Below are positions 8,415 through 17,683 of a DNA stretch of 64,000 bases, piece after piece. Source of the stretch: Clostridia bacterium (GTDB lineage Bacteria; Bacillota; Clostridia; Oscillospirales; CAG-272); the NCBI GenBank assembly GCA_017501245.1, contig JAFVXI010000006.1:1-64000 (forward strand), read 5' to 3'. The notes under the pieces are model-generated. The model saw nothing but the letters and a program-made list of their open reading frames with translations, made no database searches and was not told the DNA's origin. Both the position numbers and the translations under genes were made by a program. Numbering within the stretch: position 1 is the first letter of the stretch; each line of letters opens with the position of its first letter.

Positions 8415-9047
8415 ATGCTTAAGGTCGATCACATCTCGGTTATGAACTTTGAAAATGCGATAAGAGGCGCACGCAATCCGCTTAACAGCTGGGCGAGGAT
8501 GGATAGCTACTACGACGAGGAGGGAAATTTTATCCTCGGGGAAAACGACGAGTCGCTCGCTCACAGGCTTGCGGTCGCAGGCTCCGACCATAGAAAGTTC
8601 TTAAGGCAGATCATCGTCAGCATGGATATTCTTGCGCCGCTTTATTGGTGGAAGGAGTTTGACACATATAAGGTCGGCACGGTTGCTAACTCTACCTCCA
8701 CGATGCATAAGATCCAGGCTAAGGAATTTACAAGGGATGACTTCTCCTCTGACAGGCTCTCGGAGGGGGCGCTCGCCATCCTCGACGGCGTCATCGCCTA
8801 TCTTGAAGGAGAGAGGCTCGCCTTTATCGAAACCAAGGATAAGGCGCATTGGCATAATATGATCCAGCTGCTGCCCTCCTCCTATAATCAGCTCAGGACC
8901 GTCACCCTTAACTATGAGGTCCTTATCAATATCTACTACGCAAGAAAGACGCACAAGCTCGCCGAGTGGCACACCCTCTGCGACGCAATAGAAAAGCTCC
9001 CTTATGCTGACGAGCTGATCCTCGTCAAGGGTAAGTTTGGAGAGTAA
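8415..9047 (+). CDS. Conserved protein of unknown function, possibly ThyX-related
   Basis: A 210-residue soluble protein with no signal or membrane segment. Recognisable stretches are FLRQIIVSMDILAPLYWW, KEFDTYKVGTVANSTSTMHK and, late, LNYEVLINIYYARKTHKLAEW. I associate this pattern with hypothetical proteins of Clostridia and their phages. The W-K-E-F-D-T-Y and N-S-T-S-T segment is reminiscent of flavin-dependent thymidylate synthase (ThyX), but the RHR signature is missing, so enzymatic function should not be assumed. It has its own strong promoter and precedes pth. Confidence 0.6.
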   Translation: MLKVDHISVMNFENAIRGARNPLNSWARMDSYYDEEGNFILGENDESLAHRLAVAGSDHRKFLRQIIVSMDILAPLYWWKEFDTYKVGTVANSTSTMHKIQAKEFTRDDFSSDRLSEGALAILDGVIAYLEGERLAFIETKDKAHWHNMIQLLPSSYNQLRTVTLNYEVLINIYYARKTHKLAEWHTLCDAIEKLPYADELILVKGKFGE

Positions 9048-9078
9048 TACATAGAAAAAGTAAACGGTTGTTGACAAA

Positions 9079-9699
9079 ATGAGCATTTTTGACCTATTTA
9101 AGAAGATCGAGAGCGAGAATAAGAGCGCTCCCATCTCAGCAATTATCGTCGGGCTCGGAAACCCGGGGCGTGAATACGAGAGGACAAGACATAATGCGGG
9201 CTATATCGCAGTTGACCACATAGCTAGAGGGCTTGGCGTTAAGATAGACCGCATAAAGTTTAATTCTCTTGTCGCAGAGGCAACCCTCGGCGGCTCCCGC
9301 ATCCTCCTTATGAAGCCCACGACCTATATGAACAATTCCGGCGTTGCCGTCGCCGAGGCGGCATCATTTTATAAGATCGCTCCCGAGAGGGTCATCGTCC
9401 TCCACGACGAGATCTCCTTTGAGCCGGGCAGAATCAGACTGCGCAGAAAGGGCTCGGCAGGCGGTCATAACGGCTTGAAGAGCATTATCGCTCATCTGTC
9501 AAGCGAGGACTTCCCCCGCATTAAGATCGGCGTAGGGCAAAAGCCCTCGCCCGACTACGATCTCGCAGACTGGGTGCTTGGCAGGCTCCCCGACTCCGAC
9601 AGAGCCAAGCTCGACGAGAGGCTCGGAGATATCTACGACTCCTGCGAGCTGATCTTAAAGGGCGAGATAGACCTCGCTATGTCTAAGTTTTCCAAGTAA
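9079..9699 (+). CDS. pth: Peptidyl-tRNA hydrolase
   Basis: A 206-residue cytosolic esterase that frees tRNA from peptidyl-tRNA dropped by ribosomes. The family marks are VGLGNPGREYERTRHN with the catalytic His in TRHNAGY, MKPTTYMNNSG, LHDEISFEPGRIRLR and GSAGGHNGLKSI. The N terminus carries about 18 extra residues before the first strand. No strong ribosome binding site is visible before the ATG. Placement directly before mfd is common in Bacillota. The gap 9700-9912 shows no gene. Confidence 0.95.
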   Translation: MSIFDLFKKIESENKSAPISAIIVGLGNPGREYERTRHNAGYIAVDHIARGLGVKIDRIKFNSLVAEATLGGSRILLMKPTTYMNNSGVAVAEAASFYKIAPERVIVLHDEISFEPGRIRLRRKGSAGGHNGLKSIIAHLSSEDFPRIKIGVGQKPSPDYDLADWVLGRLPDSDRAKLDERLGDIYDSCELILKGEIDLAMSKFSK

Positions 9700-9912
9700 G
9701 CGTCGCCGACCTCGGCTCGCTACCGACAGGGCGCAGAGCTATCTTGTGTCGATCTACTGAGCGCCGAGCTTGTGAGCGCCGACCTCGATTTCAGTTACCT
9801 TCGGAAAAATATCGAGATCCTCCGCGCTTGCTCCCGCTTCTCATCGGCTGACGGCCCTTTCCACATTTTTTAAACCCGTATAGCAATAATCCAGCGTATT
9901 TTCGGAGTTGAT

Positions 9913-12900
9913 ATGTTTAAAAGCTCAACCCTGATACGCCTCGACCGTGAGTTCCTCGCCTCGATGGAGGTGATGAGGGACTCCTACCTTTCGCCCCAGC
10001 CCCTGCCTATGGTGGTTGGCGGACTTTCGGGCGGTGCGGTCACGGCGTATCTCACCGAGGCGGTTAGGGAAGCGATATCCGCTATCCGTGCCTCGGGCTC
10101 GGGGGCTCCCGTGCTTATCCTCGTCGAGAGCGAGGAGGCAAGGGGCAGGCTCTATGCAGAGCTGTCCTCCTCGGGCATCCGCACGCTCCCCTACAAAATG
10201 CGCGAGCCCGTGCTTCATAACATCACAGCCTCTCACGACGTCGATCGGGAGAGGCTCTCGGTCTTGTCCGCCGTCATCTCGGGCGAAATTGATGCGGTTA
10301 TTACAACACCTGACGCCGCCCTCAGCTACACTATGCCGAGGGGAAGGCTTGAGGCATCGAGCATCACCCTCAAGGTCGGCGACGAATTATCCCCCGACTC
10401 CCTTGCGCAAAAGCTCGTGGCTATGGGCTACAAAAGGCTTGACGCCGTCGAGGACAGGGGGCAGCTCGCTAAGCGAGGCGGCATCGTCGATTTCTGGGGT
10501 GCGGAGACGGATGCCCCCATCCGTGTCGAGTTTTTCGGCGACGAGATAGACAGGATAGCAAGCTTTGACCCTATTTCTCAGCGCTCGGGTGATACCCTTG
10601 AGTCCTTCTCTGCCTCGCCCTCCGAGGAGATGGTGACGGACGCTGACGCAAGAGCGAGAATGCTAGCCACCGTTGACGGACTCTTAAAGAGCAGGGATAT
10701 CGACGAGGAGGTCAGGGCAAAGCTCGAGAGAGAGCGTGCCGAGATCTCATCCGGTGTCGGAATGTCCTTCCGTGATAAATATATGGCGGATATATACCCC
10801 GATGCCGAGTGCCTTTGCGACTATATCGCATCGCTTGGCAGAACTATCCTATTTACTATGAACACCTCCGCCGTCTCCGAGCGCCTCTCGGACAGGCTGA
10901 AAAAGAACCTTGACGCCGCCTCGGGCATGGCGTCCTACGGCTTATGCTCTTTAGCGTCTGCCGTCTGGTCGAAGGACTATTCCTACTATGAAAAGCTCAC
11001 AAATGTAAATATGACCGTACATATCAACACATTTGCGGGCGGTGTAGGTAACATTAAGCTCTCGGGCCTCTTCGGCTTCAGAACACGCAGAACCGTGTCC
11101 TACGGTGACAATCCCGCCATGCTCTTTGAGGATCTGCTCGCTCTGCGCCACGGTATGTACCGCACAATTCTCCTTGCCGAGAGCCGTGCGGCGGCAGAGG
11201 CGCTTGCATCCTCGCTCTCCGAGGAGGGTATAGCCGTAGTTCCGATATTCGATGACCCCGACTTCTCGCCTATGAAGCACGAGGGCGGCAGGATATTCGT
11301 TACCGTCGGATCGGGCGAGGGCTTTGAGCTTATCACGCCTAAGATAGCGCTCCTCTCCATGGCAAAGGACAGGGGCCGTGCTATAATGCAAAACAAGAGG
11401 CGCCAGCGCATCCTGCGCCGTGTCGGCGGTGCGGGGCAGAGGCTGATGAGCCATGCAGACCTCTCCGTCGGCGACTACGTCGTGCATGCGAGCTACGGCA
11501 TCGGCCGCTTTGAGGGCATCGAGGCGGTAACCGTCGACGGCGTCACCAAGGATTATATAACCATACAGTATGCGGGGACGGATAAACTCTTCGTGCCCTG
11601 CGACAGACTTGAAAATATCGGCAAGTATATCGGCGAGAGAAACAACGACGGAACGGTCAAGCTCTCGCGTATGGGCGGCGGCGAGTGGCTGCGTGCAAAA
11701 TCCCGTGCCAAGGCGGCAACCGAGGATATAGCCAAGCGCCTCATCCAGCTCTACGCCGAGCGTCAGCGCCTCGCAGGCTACGCCTTCCCACCGAGGAACG
11801 AGTTGGAGGACGAGTTTGACTCCCGCTTTGAGTACGAGGAGACCGAGAGCCAGCTGACGGCTATCGAGGAGATCAGAAGGGATATGGAAAAGCCCGTGCC
11901 GATGAACAGGCTGCTATGCGGTGACGTCGGCTTCGGCAAAACCGAGGTTGCCCTCCGTGCGGCGTTCAAGGCTATACTTGCAGGCAAGCAGGTCGCCCTC
12001 CTCGTGCCTACGACTATCCTCGCTCTCCAGCATTACGGAACGGCGCTTTCAAGGCTCAGAGGCTACGCCGTAAACGTCGAGATGCTCTCCCGCTTCAAAA
12101 AGCCGAAGGAGCGTGAGGAGATACTGAAGCGTACAGAGAGGGGCGTCGTCGACCTTTTGATCGGCACGCATTCTCTTCTCTCTAAAAATATGCGCTTCCG
12201 CGATCTCGGCCTACTCATCATCGACGAGGAGCAGCGCTTCGGCGTCGTGCAAAAGGAGAGACTGCGCGAGCTGGCGAAAAACGTCGACACGCTTATGCTC
12301 TCCGCAACCCCCATCCCGAGGACGCTGAATATGGCTATGAGCGGCATCAGCGACATCTCGGTTCTTGACGAGGCTCCCGGTGAGAGGCGCCCAGTGCAGA
12401 CCTACGTCCTCGAGCATGACGACGGCATCATCACCGACGCCATAGCAAGGGAGCTCGCAAGAGGCGGCCAGGTCTTATATATTTACAACAAGATAGAATC
12501 CATCGAGCCCGTAGCCGCAAGGATAATGGATAGGCTGCCCGAGGCGAGGGTCGCCGTGGCGCACGGAAGGATGGAAAAGGAGGAGCTAGAGGACATCTGG
12601 CAGGAGCTTGTCAGAGGCGAGATAGACGTCCTCGTTTGCACCACTATTATAGAGACGGGTGTCGATTTACCGAATGCAAACACCCTCATCATCGAAAACG
12701 CAGACCGCTTCGGCCTCTCTCAGCTACATCAGATCAGGGGACGAGTCGGCAGGAGCGAGCGCCAGGCATACGCCTACTTCACCTTCCGACCGGGCAAGGC
12801 TCTCTCCGAGATAGCCGAAAAGAGGCTCTCTGCGCTCAGGGAGTTTGCCGAGTTTGGTGCAGGCTTCAAGATCGCCCTGCGTGACCTTGAGATAAGAGGA

Positions 12901-13470
12901 GCGGGCAACCTGCTCGGCGCCGAGCAGCATGGCTATATCGAGTCCGTCGGCTACGATCTCTACCTCAAGCTCCTGTCCGAGGCTGTTATCACCGAGAGGG
13001 GCGATAAGGTCCCGCCGAGGTTTGAGGCTCAGGTGTCTATCGAGCTGTCGGCGCATATCCCCGAGAGGTATATCTCCTCCTCGGCGGCGAGAATGGAGAT
13101 GTATAAAAAGATATCGGATATCCGCTCGCCCGAGGATAGGGAGGACGTGCTTGACGAGTTTCTCGATCGCTTCGGCGACCTGCCAAAGGTCGTTATGCGT
13201 CTTGTAGACGTCGCACTCACCAGAGCCCTCGCAGAGGAGGCGCACATAAAGAGAGTAGACTCCAAGGACGGCAGGCTGACCTTCATCCCCGAGCGCCCGA
13301 GGCTTGATCTGTGGGCGGAGGTGTTCCCTCGTTTTAAGGGAATGTCCTTCCTCGGCGTCGGCTCACCGAACGTGGTCTATCGCCTGAGGCCGGGAGAGGA
13401 TCCCGCACGCCTGGCTGCCGATATTCTCACAGCCTATAAAGAGGCGATGAACGAAGAAGATAAGGAGTAA
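9913..13470 (+). CDS. mfd: Transcription-repair coupling factor
   Basis: A 1185-residue ATP-dependent translocase that removes stalled RNA polymerase from DNA lesions and recruits UvrA. The order is an N-terminal UvrB-like region, the RNA-polymerase-interacting domain around VGDYVVHASYGIGRFEG, helicase motif I GDVGFGKTEVAL, motif II IIDEEQRFGV, motif III SATPIPRTLNMAM, the helicase C part ending QIRGRVGRS, and a C-terminal TRCF domain. Length is normal. CGGAG lies upstream of the ATG. Confidence 0.97.
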   Translation: MFKSSTLIRLDREFLASMEVMRDSYLSPQPLPMVVGGLSGGAVTAYLTEAVREAISAIRASGSGAPVLILVESEEARGRLYAELSSSGIRTLPYKMREPVLHNITASHDVDRERLSVLSAVISGEIDAVITTPDAALSYTMPRGRLEASSITLKVGDELSPDSLAQKLVAMGYKRLDAVEDRGQLAKRGGIVDFWGAETDAPIRVEFFGDEIDRIASFDPISQRSGDTLESFSASPSEEMVTDADARARMLATVDGLLKSRDIDEEVRAKLERERAEISSGVGMSFRDKYMADIYPDAECLCDYIASLGRTILFTMNTSAVSERLSDRLKKNLDAASGMASYGLCSLASAVWSKDYSYYEKLTNVNMTVHINTFAGGVGNIKLSGLFGFRTRRTVSYGDNPAMLFEDLLALRHGMYRTILLAESRAAAEALASSLSEEGIAVVPIFDDPDFSPMKHEGGRIFVTVGSGEGFELITPKIALLSMAKDRGRAIMQNKRRQRILRRVGGAGQRLMSHADLSVGDYVVHASYGIGRFEGIEAVTVDGVTKDYITIQYAGTDKLFVPCDRLENIGKYIGERNNDGTVKLSRMGGGEWLRAKSRAKAATEDIAKRLIQLYAERQRLAGYAFPPRNELEDEFDSRFEYEETESQLTAIEEIRRDMEKPVPMNRLLCGDVGFGKTEVALRAAFKAILAGKQVALLVPTTILALQHYGTALSRLRGYAVNVEMLSRFKKPKEREEILKRTERGVVDLLIGTHSLLSKNMRFRDLGLLIIDEEQRFGVVQKERLRELAKNVDTLMLSATPIPRTLNMAMSGISDISVLDEAPGERRPVQTYVLEHDDGIITDAIARELARGGQVLYIYNKIESIEPVAARIMDRLPEARVAVAHGRMEKEELEDIWQELVRGEIDVLVCTTIIETGVDLPNANTLIIENADRFGLSQLHQIRGRVGRSERQAYAYFTFRPGKALSEIAEKRLSALREFAEFGAGFKIALRDLEIRGAGNLLGAEQHGYIESVGYDLYLKLLSEAVITERGDKVPPRFEAQVSIELSAHIPERYISSSAARMEMYKKISDIRSPEDREDVLDEFLDRFGDLPKVVMRLVDVALTRALAEEAHIKRVDSKDGRLTFIPERPRLDLWAEVFPRFKGMSFLGVGSPNVVYRLRPGEDPARLAADILTAYKEAMNEEDKE

Positions 13471-13479
13471 AAATAATCT

Positions 13480-14643
13480 ATGGCAAAAGTCAGAAAAGCG
13501 GCAGAGAAAAAGCCCAAAGGTACGAGGCTCATCCTGCCGATCATAATATGCTCGGTTTTGGCGGCGGTGCTTCTCTTTGGCATCGTTATGGGCTCGATAG
13601 CCTTAGCGAGGGAGCTTGGCGCCGTGGTGAGCTACGGCGGCGTTACGGTTGATAGGGGCGTCGCAAGCTACCTTGCATCCACGTATAAGGCGCAGGGCGG
13701 CGAGGCTGACGGCGAGGCGATAGAGAGGTATATCCGCTCGGTGGTTGCGGCGGCTTATCTCTTCGACAGAAACGCATCGCTTAGCGACACCGACCGTGAA
13801 TGGATAAAAACGAATACAGCCGAGATCCTCGACTACAAGGCGGGAAACAGCAAGGCAGAGTTTAATAAGCTTGCTGCCGATATGGGCTTTAGCTACGACG
13901 ACTTCGTCAGAGCGACCGAGCTGATATACAAGGCGGCTGTCGCCAAGGAGGCTATCTACGGCGTCGGCGGCGCAAGGCTCGCCTATTCGCAAAATTCATC
14001 GCTCGTCAGTAAGTACTACGCAAAATACTCTCACGTAAAGATCATCTTTATAAGGACCGAGGACCGCTTCCTCCTCGACGAGGACGGCAACCGTGTCAAG
14101 GACGAGGACGGAAATGATAAGCTCGTCGACCTCTCGGACTACGAGTGCGAGCTTGTCAGAGAGGATATCGAAGAGATAAGGGAGCTGATGGAGGGGGCAA
14201 ACACGGGCGGCGAGGTCCAGATGAGCCTCGAGACCTTCAACAGCTACTACAAGACCTACAACGACGACCCCCAAAACGCCGACAACGGCTATTACTTCGC
14301 CCCCGCCTCGGCTTATACGGCTGAGTATATGGAGGAGTATCCGAACCTCATAGCAAAGGCGCTCTCGATGAGCGTCGGAGAGTATGCCCTCACCGAGGAC
14401 GGCGACACCGTTTGCGCTATATATAAGTATGGAAACGTTCTGCACGACTACGTCTCCTCGTCGGCGTCGCATTTCTTCACCGATTTCTATTCGGATGCGG
14501 CAGACTTCCTCTTCGCTGAGGCGCTTGACGAGCTTATCGCCGACGTAAAGGTCAAGGACAGCTACTATGCTATCGACGTCGCAGCCCTAAAAAAGAACAA
14601 CCTCTTTAAAACCACCATCGGCATCGGGCTGAGGGGAGTGTGA
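13480..14643 (+). CDS. Membrane-anchored protein in foldase (PrsA/SurA) position
   Basis: A 387-residue protein 9 bases after mfd, so probably co-transcribed. Residues about 15-45 form one membrane anchor, and the rest is extracytoplasmic. The helical N-terminal half and the segment YSQNSSLVSKYYAKYSHVKI followed by a beta-strand resemble the chaperone part of PrsA/SurA proteins, which often follow mfd in Bacillota. I cannot see a clear parvulin catalytic core; the region after it instead has an acidic loop (DEDGNRVKDEDGNDK). The function is therefore only suggested. Confidence 0.6.
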   Translation: MAKVRKAAEKKPKGTRLILPIIICSVLAAVLLFGIVMGSIALARELGAVVSYGGVTVDRGVASYLASTYKAQGGEADGEAIERYIRSVVAAAYLFDRNASLSDTDREWIKTNTAEILDYKAGNSKAEFNKLAADMGFSYDDFVRATELIYKAAVAKEAIYGVGGARLAYSQNSSLVSKYYAKYSHVKIIFIRTEDRFLLDEDGNRVKDEDGNDKLVDLSDYECELVREDIEEIRELMEGANTGGEVQMSLETFNSYYKTYNDDPQNADNGYYFAPASAYTAEYMEEYPNLIAKALSMSVGEYALTEDGDTVCAIYKYGNVLHDYVSSSASHFFTDFYSDAADFLFAEALDELIADVKVKDSYYAIDVAALKKNNLFKTTIGIGLRGV

Positions 14644-14678
14644 GGCTCTTAGCGCAGCTCCCGAGGGACACCCGGCAG

Positions 14679-14800
14679 AGTGCGATGCTTCCTTGTGGAA
14701 GATCGATATGTTCCCCGGTGGAGAGCTCGATATTCGGTATACGCCGATCGATATATTTCCCTTTTTGAAACAGGATATGCCGCTATGCGGTGTAAGGAGT
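14679..14800 (+). repeat. Degenerate array of small palindromes with CGATAT linkers
   Basis: Inverted repeats CTTCC-ttgt-GGAAG, TCCCC-ggt-GGAGA and GCCGC-tat-GCGGT are separated by ATCGATATG, CTCGATATT, ATCGATATA and AGGATATG. This is the same linker family as the array at 50.8 kb. It sits between a stop codon and a terminator, with no gene. Confidence 0.65.
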
Positions 14801-14819
14801 ATGCCTAGCCATCGACAGA

Positions 14820-14868
14820 AAAAAAGCAGGAGTAAAAGGATCATTAAGTCCCTTTGCTCCTGCTTTTT
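14820..14868. terminator. Bidirectional rho-independent terminator
   Basis: AAAAAGCAGGAGTAAAAGG and CCTTTGCTCCTGCTTTTT form a long stem with an A-run on the left and a T-run on the right. It serves the mfd-side operon (+) and the convergent AraC-type gene (-). Confidence 0.9.
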
Positions 14869-14882
14869 GTATATAATTATTG

Positions 14883-15716
14883 TCATTTTGTGGATTTAAG
14901 CCTCTCGAGGCGGTATTCTCCCGGGCTTATGCCCTTTATTCTTTTATACAGGCGGGCGAAGTAGTTCGGGTCGTGGATGCCGACGGAGGCGCCCACTTCG
15001 GCGTGCGATAGCTCGGTTTTTTCAAGCAGCACGGAGGCACGCTCTATGCGGTATTCGTTGAGATACTCTATCGGGCTCTTTCCCGTCATCGACTTGAAAA
15101 AGCGGCAGAAGTAGCCGAGCGAGAGGAAGCTTGCGGCAGCTATATCACGGGTGGAGATCTCCTCGGTGTAGTGCTCTGCGACGAAGCTCAGGATACCGTC
15201 GAGCCTCTCCCTCGCCTGCTTGCCCAGCGCTCTTTCCTTTTCGCTGATGCCCTCCTCGGCGTAGGAACGGTACAGAGATGAGAGCAGGGAATAGGCGAGA
15301 GACTTCTGCATCATATCCGAGCCGACGCCGCCCCTCGTATTTTCGAGATATATCTCTTCGACGACCCTGCCGAGCGCAGGGTCGGTTATCTTATGCTTTA
15401 TCACCGCTCCGCCAAGCTCAACGTCGCATAGCAGCTCCGGGTAGATCAGCAGGCAAAGGTAGCTTACGCCTTTTCCCTTGCGGAAGCTGTGGACCTCACC
15501 TCCGTTTACTGCGATGAGGTCGCCCTCATTGGCAAGGACTGCCTGTCCGTTTATGATGACCGTGCAGCTGCCGCCAGTAAAGAGCAGCAGCTCAAGATGC
15601 TCGTGCCAGTGCGGATTCGGGCCGCCGGAGCCTTCGTATTTACTTATTTTAATAGGAAAGTTTTTGCCCTGTGGGGGTATGGTCTCATATCCTGAAAGGC
15701 TGTCAACCTTGCTCAT
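14883..15716 (-). CDS. AraC-family transcriptional regulator
   Basis: A 277-residue DNA-binding regulator. The N-terminal cupin domain (about 20-125) includes HWHEHLELLLFTGGS, typical of a sugar-sensing jelly roll. The C-terminal half has two helix-turn-helix motifs: ISTRDIAAASFLSLGYFCRF followed by FKSMTGKSPIEYLNEYR, then VGIHDPNYFARLYKRIKGIS. ATG at 15716 is chosen because GGAGGA lies 5 bases upstream; the frame runs further to 15821. It is divergent from the sugar operon at 15848 and is its likely regulator. Confidence 0.92.
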   Translation of the reverse strand: MSKVDSLSGYETIPPQGKNFPIKISKYEGSGGPNPHWHEHLELLLFTGGSCTVIINGQAVLANEGDLIAVNGGEVHSFRKGKGVSYLCLLIYPELLCDVELGGAVIKHKITDPALGRVVEEIYLENTRGGVGSDMMQKSLAYSLLSSLYRSYAEEGISEKERALGKQARERLDGILSFVAEHYTEEISTRDIAAASFLSLGYFCRFFKSMTGKSPIEYLNEYRIERASVLLEKTELSHAEVGASVGIHDPNYFARLYKRIKGISPGEYRLERLKSTK

Positions 15717-15763
15717 ATCTTCCTCCGAGGTCAAGATCGTGCTAGTCAAAAGCAAATCTGTTC

Positions 15764-15792
15764 TTGACATACCACACCAATGATTATATACT
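15764..15792 (+). promoter_or_regulatory. Promoter of the sugar operon
   Basis: TTGACA (15764-15769) and TATACT (15787-15792) are 17 bases apart, about 55 bases before the ATG at 15848. It lies in the divergent region shared with the AraC-type gene, so it is a natural target for that regulator. Confidence 0.85.
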
Positions 15793-15847
15793 ATGGGTGG
15801 ATGAAAATCAATATTTTTCAAAAATTCACTAACAGGAGAAACACAAA

Positions 15848-16663
15848 ATGAAGCTTGGAACTATCGTTATTCTCGATGAGGTAGACATCGACGAAAAGTT
15901 TAAGAAGCTCCACGATATGGGCTTTGAGACCTGCCAGATCCTTGCGTGGGATCATTCCCTCCTCACCGACGAGGTGGCAGAAAACCTTAATGCATCTATG
16001 AAGAAGCACAATATTCAGCTCTCCACCTTCTGGTGCGGCTGGTCGGGATATAGGGTATGGAACTTCATCGAGGGCCCCATAACCCTCGGCATCGTGCCCC
16101 CCGATATGCGCCATCACAGAGTAGAGGAGCTGCTCCGCGGCTCGGACTTCGCAAAGAAGCTCGGTGCAACCCAGATGGCGACTCACCTCGGCTTTATGCC
16201 CGAGTGTCCCACCGACCCGAACTATCAGCCTATCCTCTCGGCTATCCGCGCTATCGCAAAGCGCTGTAAGGAAAACGGTCAGCTCTTCATCTTTGAGACC
16301 GGACAGGAGACCCCCGTCACCCTCCTTCGTGTTATCGAGGACTCGGGCTGCGACAACCTCGGCATCAACCTCGACCCCGCAAACCTCATCCTTTACGGCA
16401 AGGCGAATCCCGTAGACGCCCTCAGCGTTTTCGGCAAGTACGTAAGGGACGTCCACGCCAAGGACGGCAACTATCCCACCGACGGCAGGAGCCTCGGCAA
16501 GGAGCAGAAGGTCGGCGAGGGCTCGGTCAATTTCCCCGCCCTTATCGCAAAGCTGAAGGAGATAGGCTACGACGCTACCCTCACCATCGAGAGGGAGATC
16601 TCGGGCGAGCAGCAGACCAAGGACATTTTGGACACTAAGGTATATCTGGAGAGTCTCATATGA
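15848..16663 (+). CDS. Sugar phosphate isomerase/epimerase, TIM-barrel (AP endonuclease 2 superfamily)
   Basis: A 271-residue cytosolic TIM-barrel protein of the xylose-isomerase-like class. Metal ligands are expected in LFIFETGQE, GINLDPANLI, DVHAKDG and TLTIERE, which match the usual Glu, Asp, His and Glu positions. Substrate is not predictable from sequence; its partners (an oxidoreductase and a YhcH protein) suggest inversion or isomerisation of a sugar or sugar acid. AGGAGAA precedes the ATG. It overlaps the next gene by ATGA. Confidence 0.88.
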   Translation: MKLGTIVILDEVDIDEKFKKLHDMGFETCQILAWDHSLLTDEVAENLNASMKKHNIQLSTFWCGWSGYRVWNFIEGPITLGIVPPDMRHHRVEELLRGSDFAKKLGATQMATHLGFMPECPTDPNYQPILSAIRAIAKRCKENGQLFIFETGQETPVTLLRVIEDSGCDNLGINLDPANLILYGKANPVDALSVFGKYVRDVHAKDGNYPTDGRSLGKEQKVGEGSVNFPALIAKLKEIGYDATLTIEREISGEQQTKDILDTKVYLESLI

Positions 16664-17652
16664 TCAGAGTAGGTATAGTTGGCACGGGAGGCATCTCCCG
16701 CTCGCATCTTGAGGGCTACCGTGATATCCCCGGCGCCACCCTCGTCGCAGCCTGCGACGTACAGGGAGAGGGTGCAAAGAATCACGATCTTGCGCTATCT
16801 CTCGGCGCAAAATTCTACACCGACCTTGAGGATATGCTCGCCTCCGAGGAGCTTGATATGCTCGACGTCTGCCTCCCCACGCCCCTTCACGCCTCCGCCG
16901 TTCTGGCAGGCTTCGCTCACGGGCTGCACGTCCTATCGGAAAAGCCGATGTGCCGCACCTCTCTGGAATGCGAGAGTGTGATAGAGGCGGCACGCCTCTC
17001 GGGCAAAAAGTATATGGTTGCGCACGTCGTAAGGTTTATGAAGCCCTACCGCTACCTCGCCTCGGTCATTAAATCGGGCGAGCTTGGCGCACCCGTAGAG
17101 ATAATGATGAGGAGGCTATCTCACGTCCCGGAGTGGAGCTACCAAAATTGGATGCAGGACGCATCGCTCTCGGGCGGCTCACCTCTTGACCTCTCTATCC
17201 ACGATCTCGACTTCTTATACAGCATCCTTGGCGAGCCCGACACCGCCTCTGCGGTATATCGCTCCTTCAGTGGTGCTGACGAGCGTGGCAGAAACGACCT
17301 CATCACCTCGAGCCTCACCTGGGGCAAGATCTCTGCGACCGTCATCGGTGCGCAGTACAACGCCGATATCCCCTTCACGGCTGATTTCCTCGCCGTCTTC
17401 GAGCGTGGCACGGTGGAGCTTAAGGGCGGCAAGGTCTATAAGTCGGGCGAGGAGGTCGAGCTTGACGAGGAGGTCGCAAAGGAGGGCTCGTCGGGCATCA
17501 ACATCTCATCCTCCGGCGCCTACACCGACGAGATAGCGTATTTTATCGACTGTATAATAAACGATAGGGCACCCGAGGAGGTCCTGCCCGAAAGCTCGCT
17601 CGGCTCGGTCAGGCTGGTCGAAAGGCTGCTTGCGAGTGCGACTAAAATATAG
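16660..17652 (+). CDS. Gfo/Idh/MocA-family NAD(P)-dependent oxidoreductase
   Basis: A 330-residue two-domain dehydrogenase. The Rossmann fold starts with VGIVGTGGISRSHLEGY, and the family motif is LSEKPMC with the conserved Lys. The second domain contains DLSIHDLDFLYSILG, with the typical catalytic-region Asp and His. It likely oxidises or reduces a sugar or inositol-like compound. Its start overlaps the isomerase stop (ATGA), so translation is coupled. The last codons and stop are duplicated just downstream. Confidence 0.92.
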   Translation: MIRVGIVGTGGISRSHLEGYRDIPGATLVAACDVQGEGAKNHDLALSLGAKFYTDLEDMLASEELDMLDVCLPTPLHASAVLAGFAHGLHVLSEKPMCRTSLECESVIEAARLSGKKYMVAHVVRFMKPYRYLASVIKSGELGAPVEIMMRRLSHVPEWSYQNWMQDASLSGGSPLDLSIHDLDFLYSILGEPDTASAVYRSFSGADERGRNDLITSSLTWGKISATVIGAQYNADIPFTADFLAVFERGTVELKGGKVYKSGEEVELDEEVAKEGSSGINISSSGAYTDEIAYFIDCIINDRAPEEVLPESSLGSVRLVERLLASATKI

Positions 17653-17670
17653 CGAGTGCAACAAAATATA
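17632..17670 (+). repeat. Tandem 20-base duplication over a stop codon
   Basis: GCGAGTGCGACTAAAATATA (17632-17651) is followed at once by GCGAGTGCAACAAAATATA (17652-17670). The first copy holds the final codons of the oxidoreductase gene; the second lies before the ribosome binding site of the next gene. Confidence 0.7.
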
Positions 17671-17683
17671 AGGAGAAAAGATA

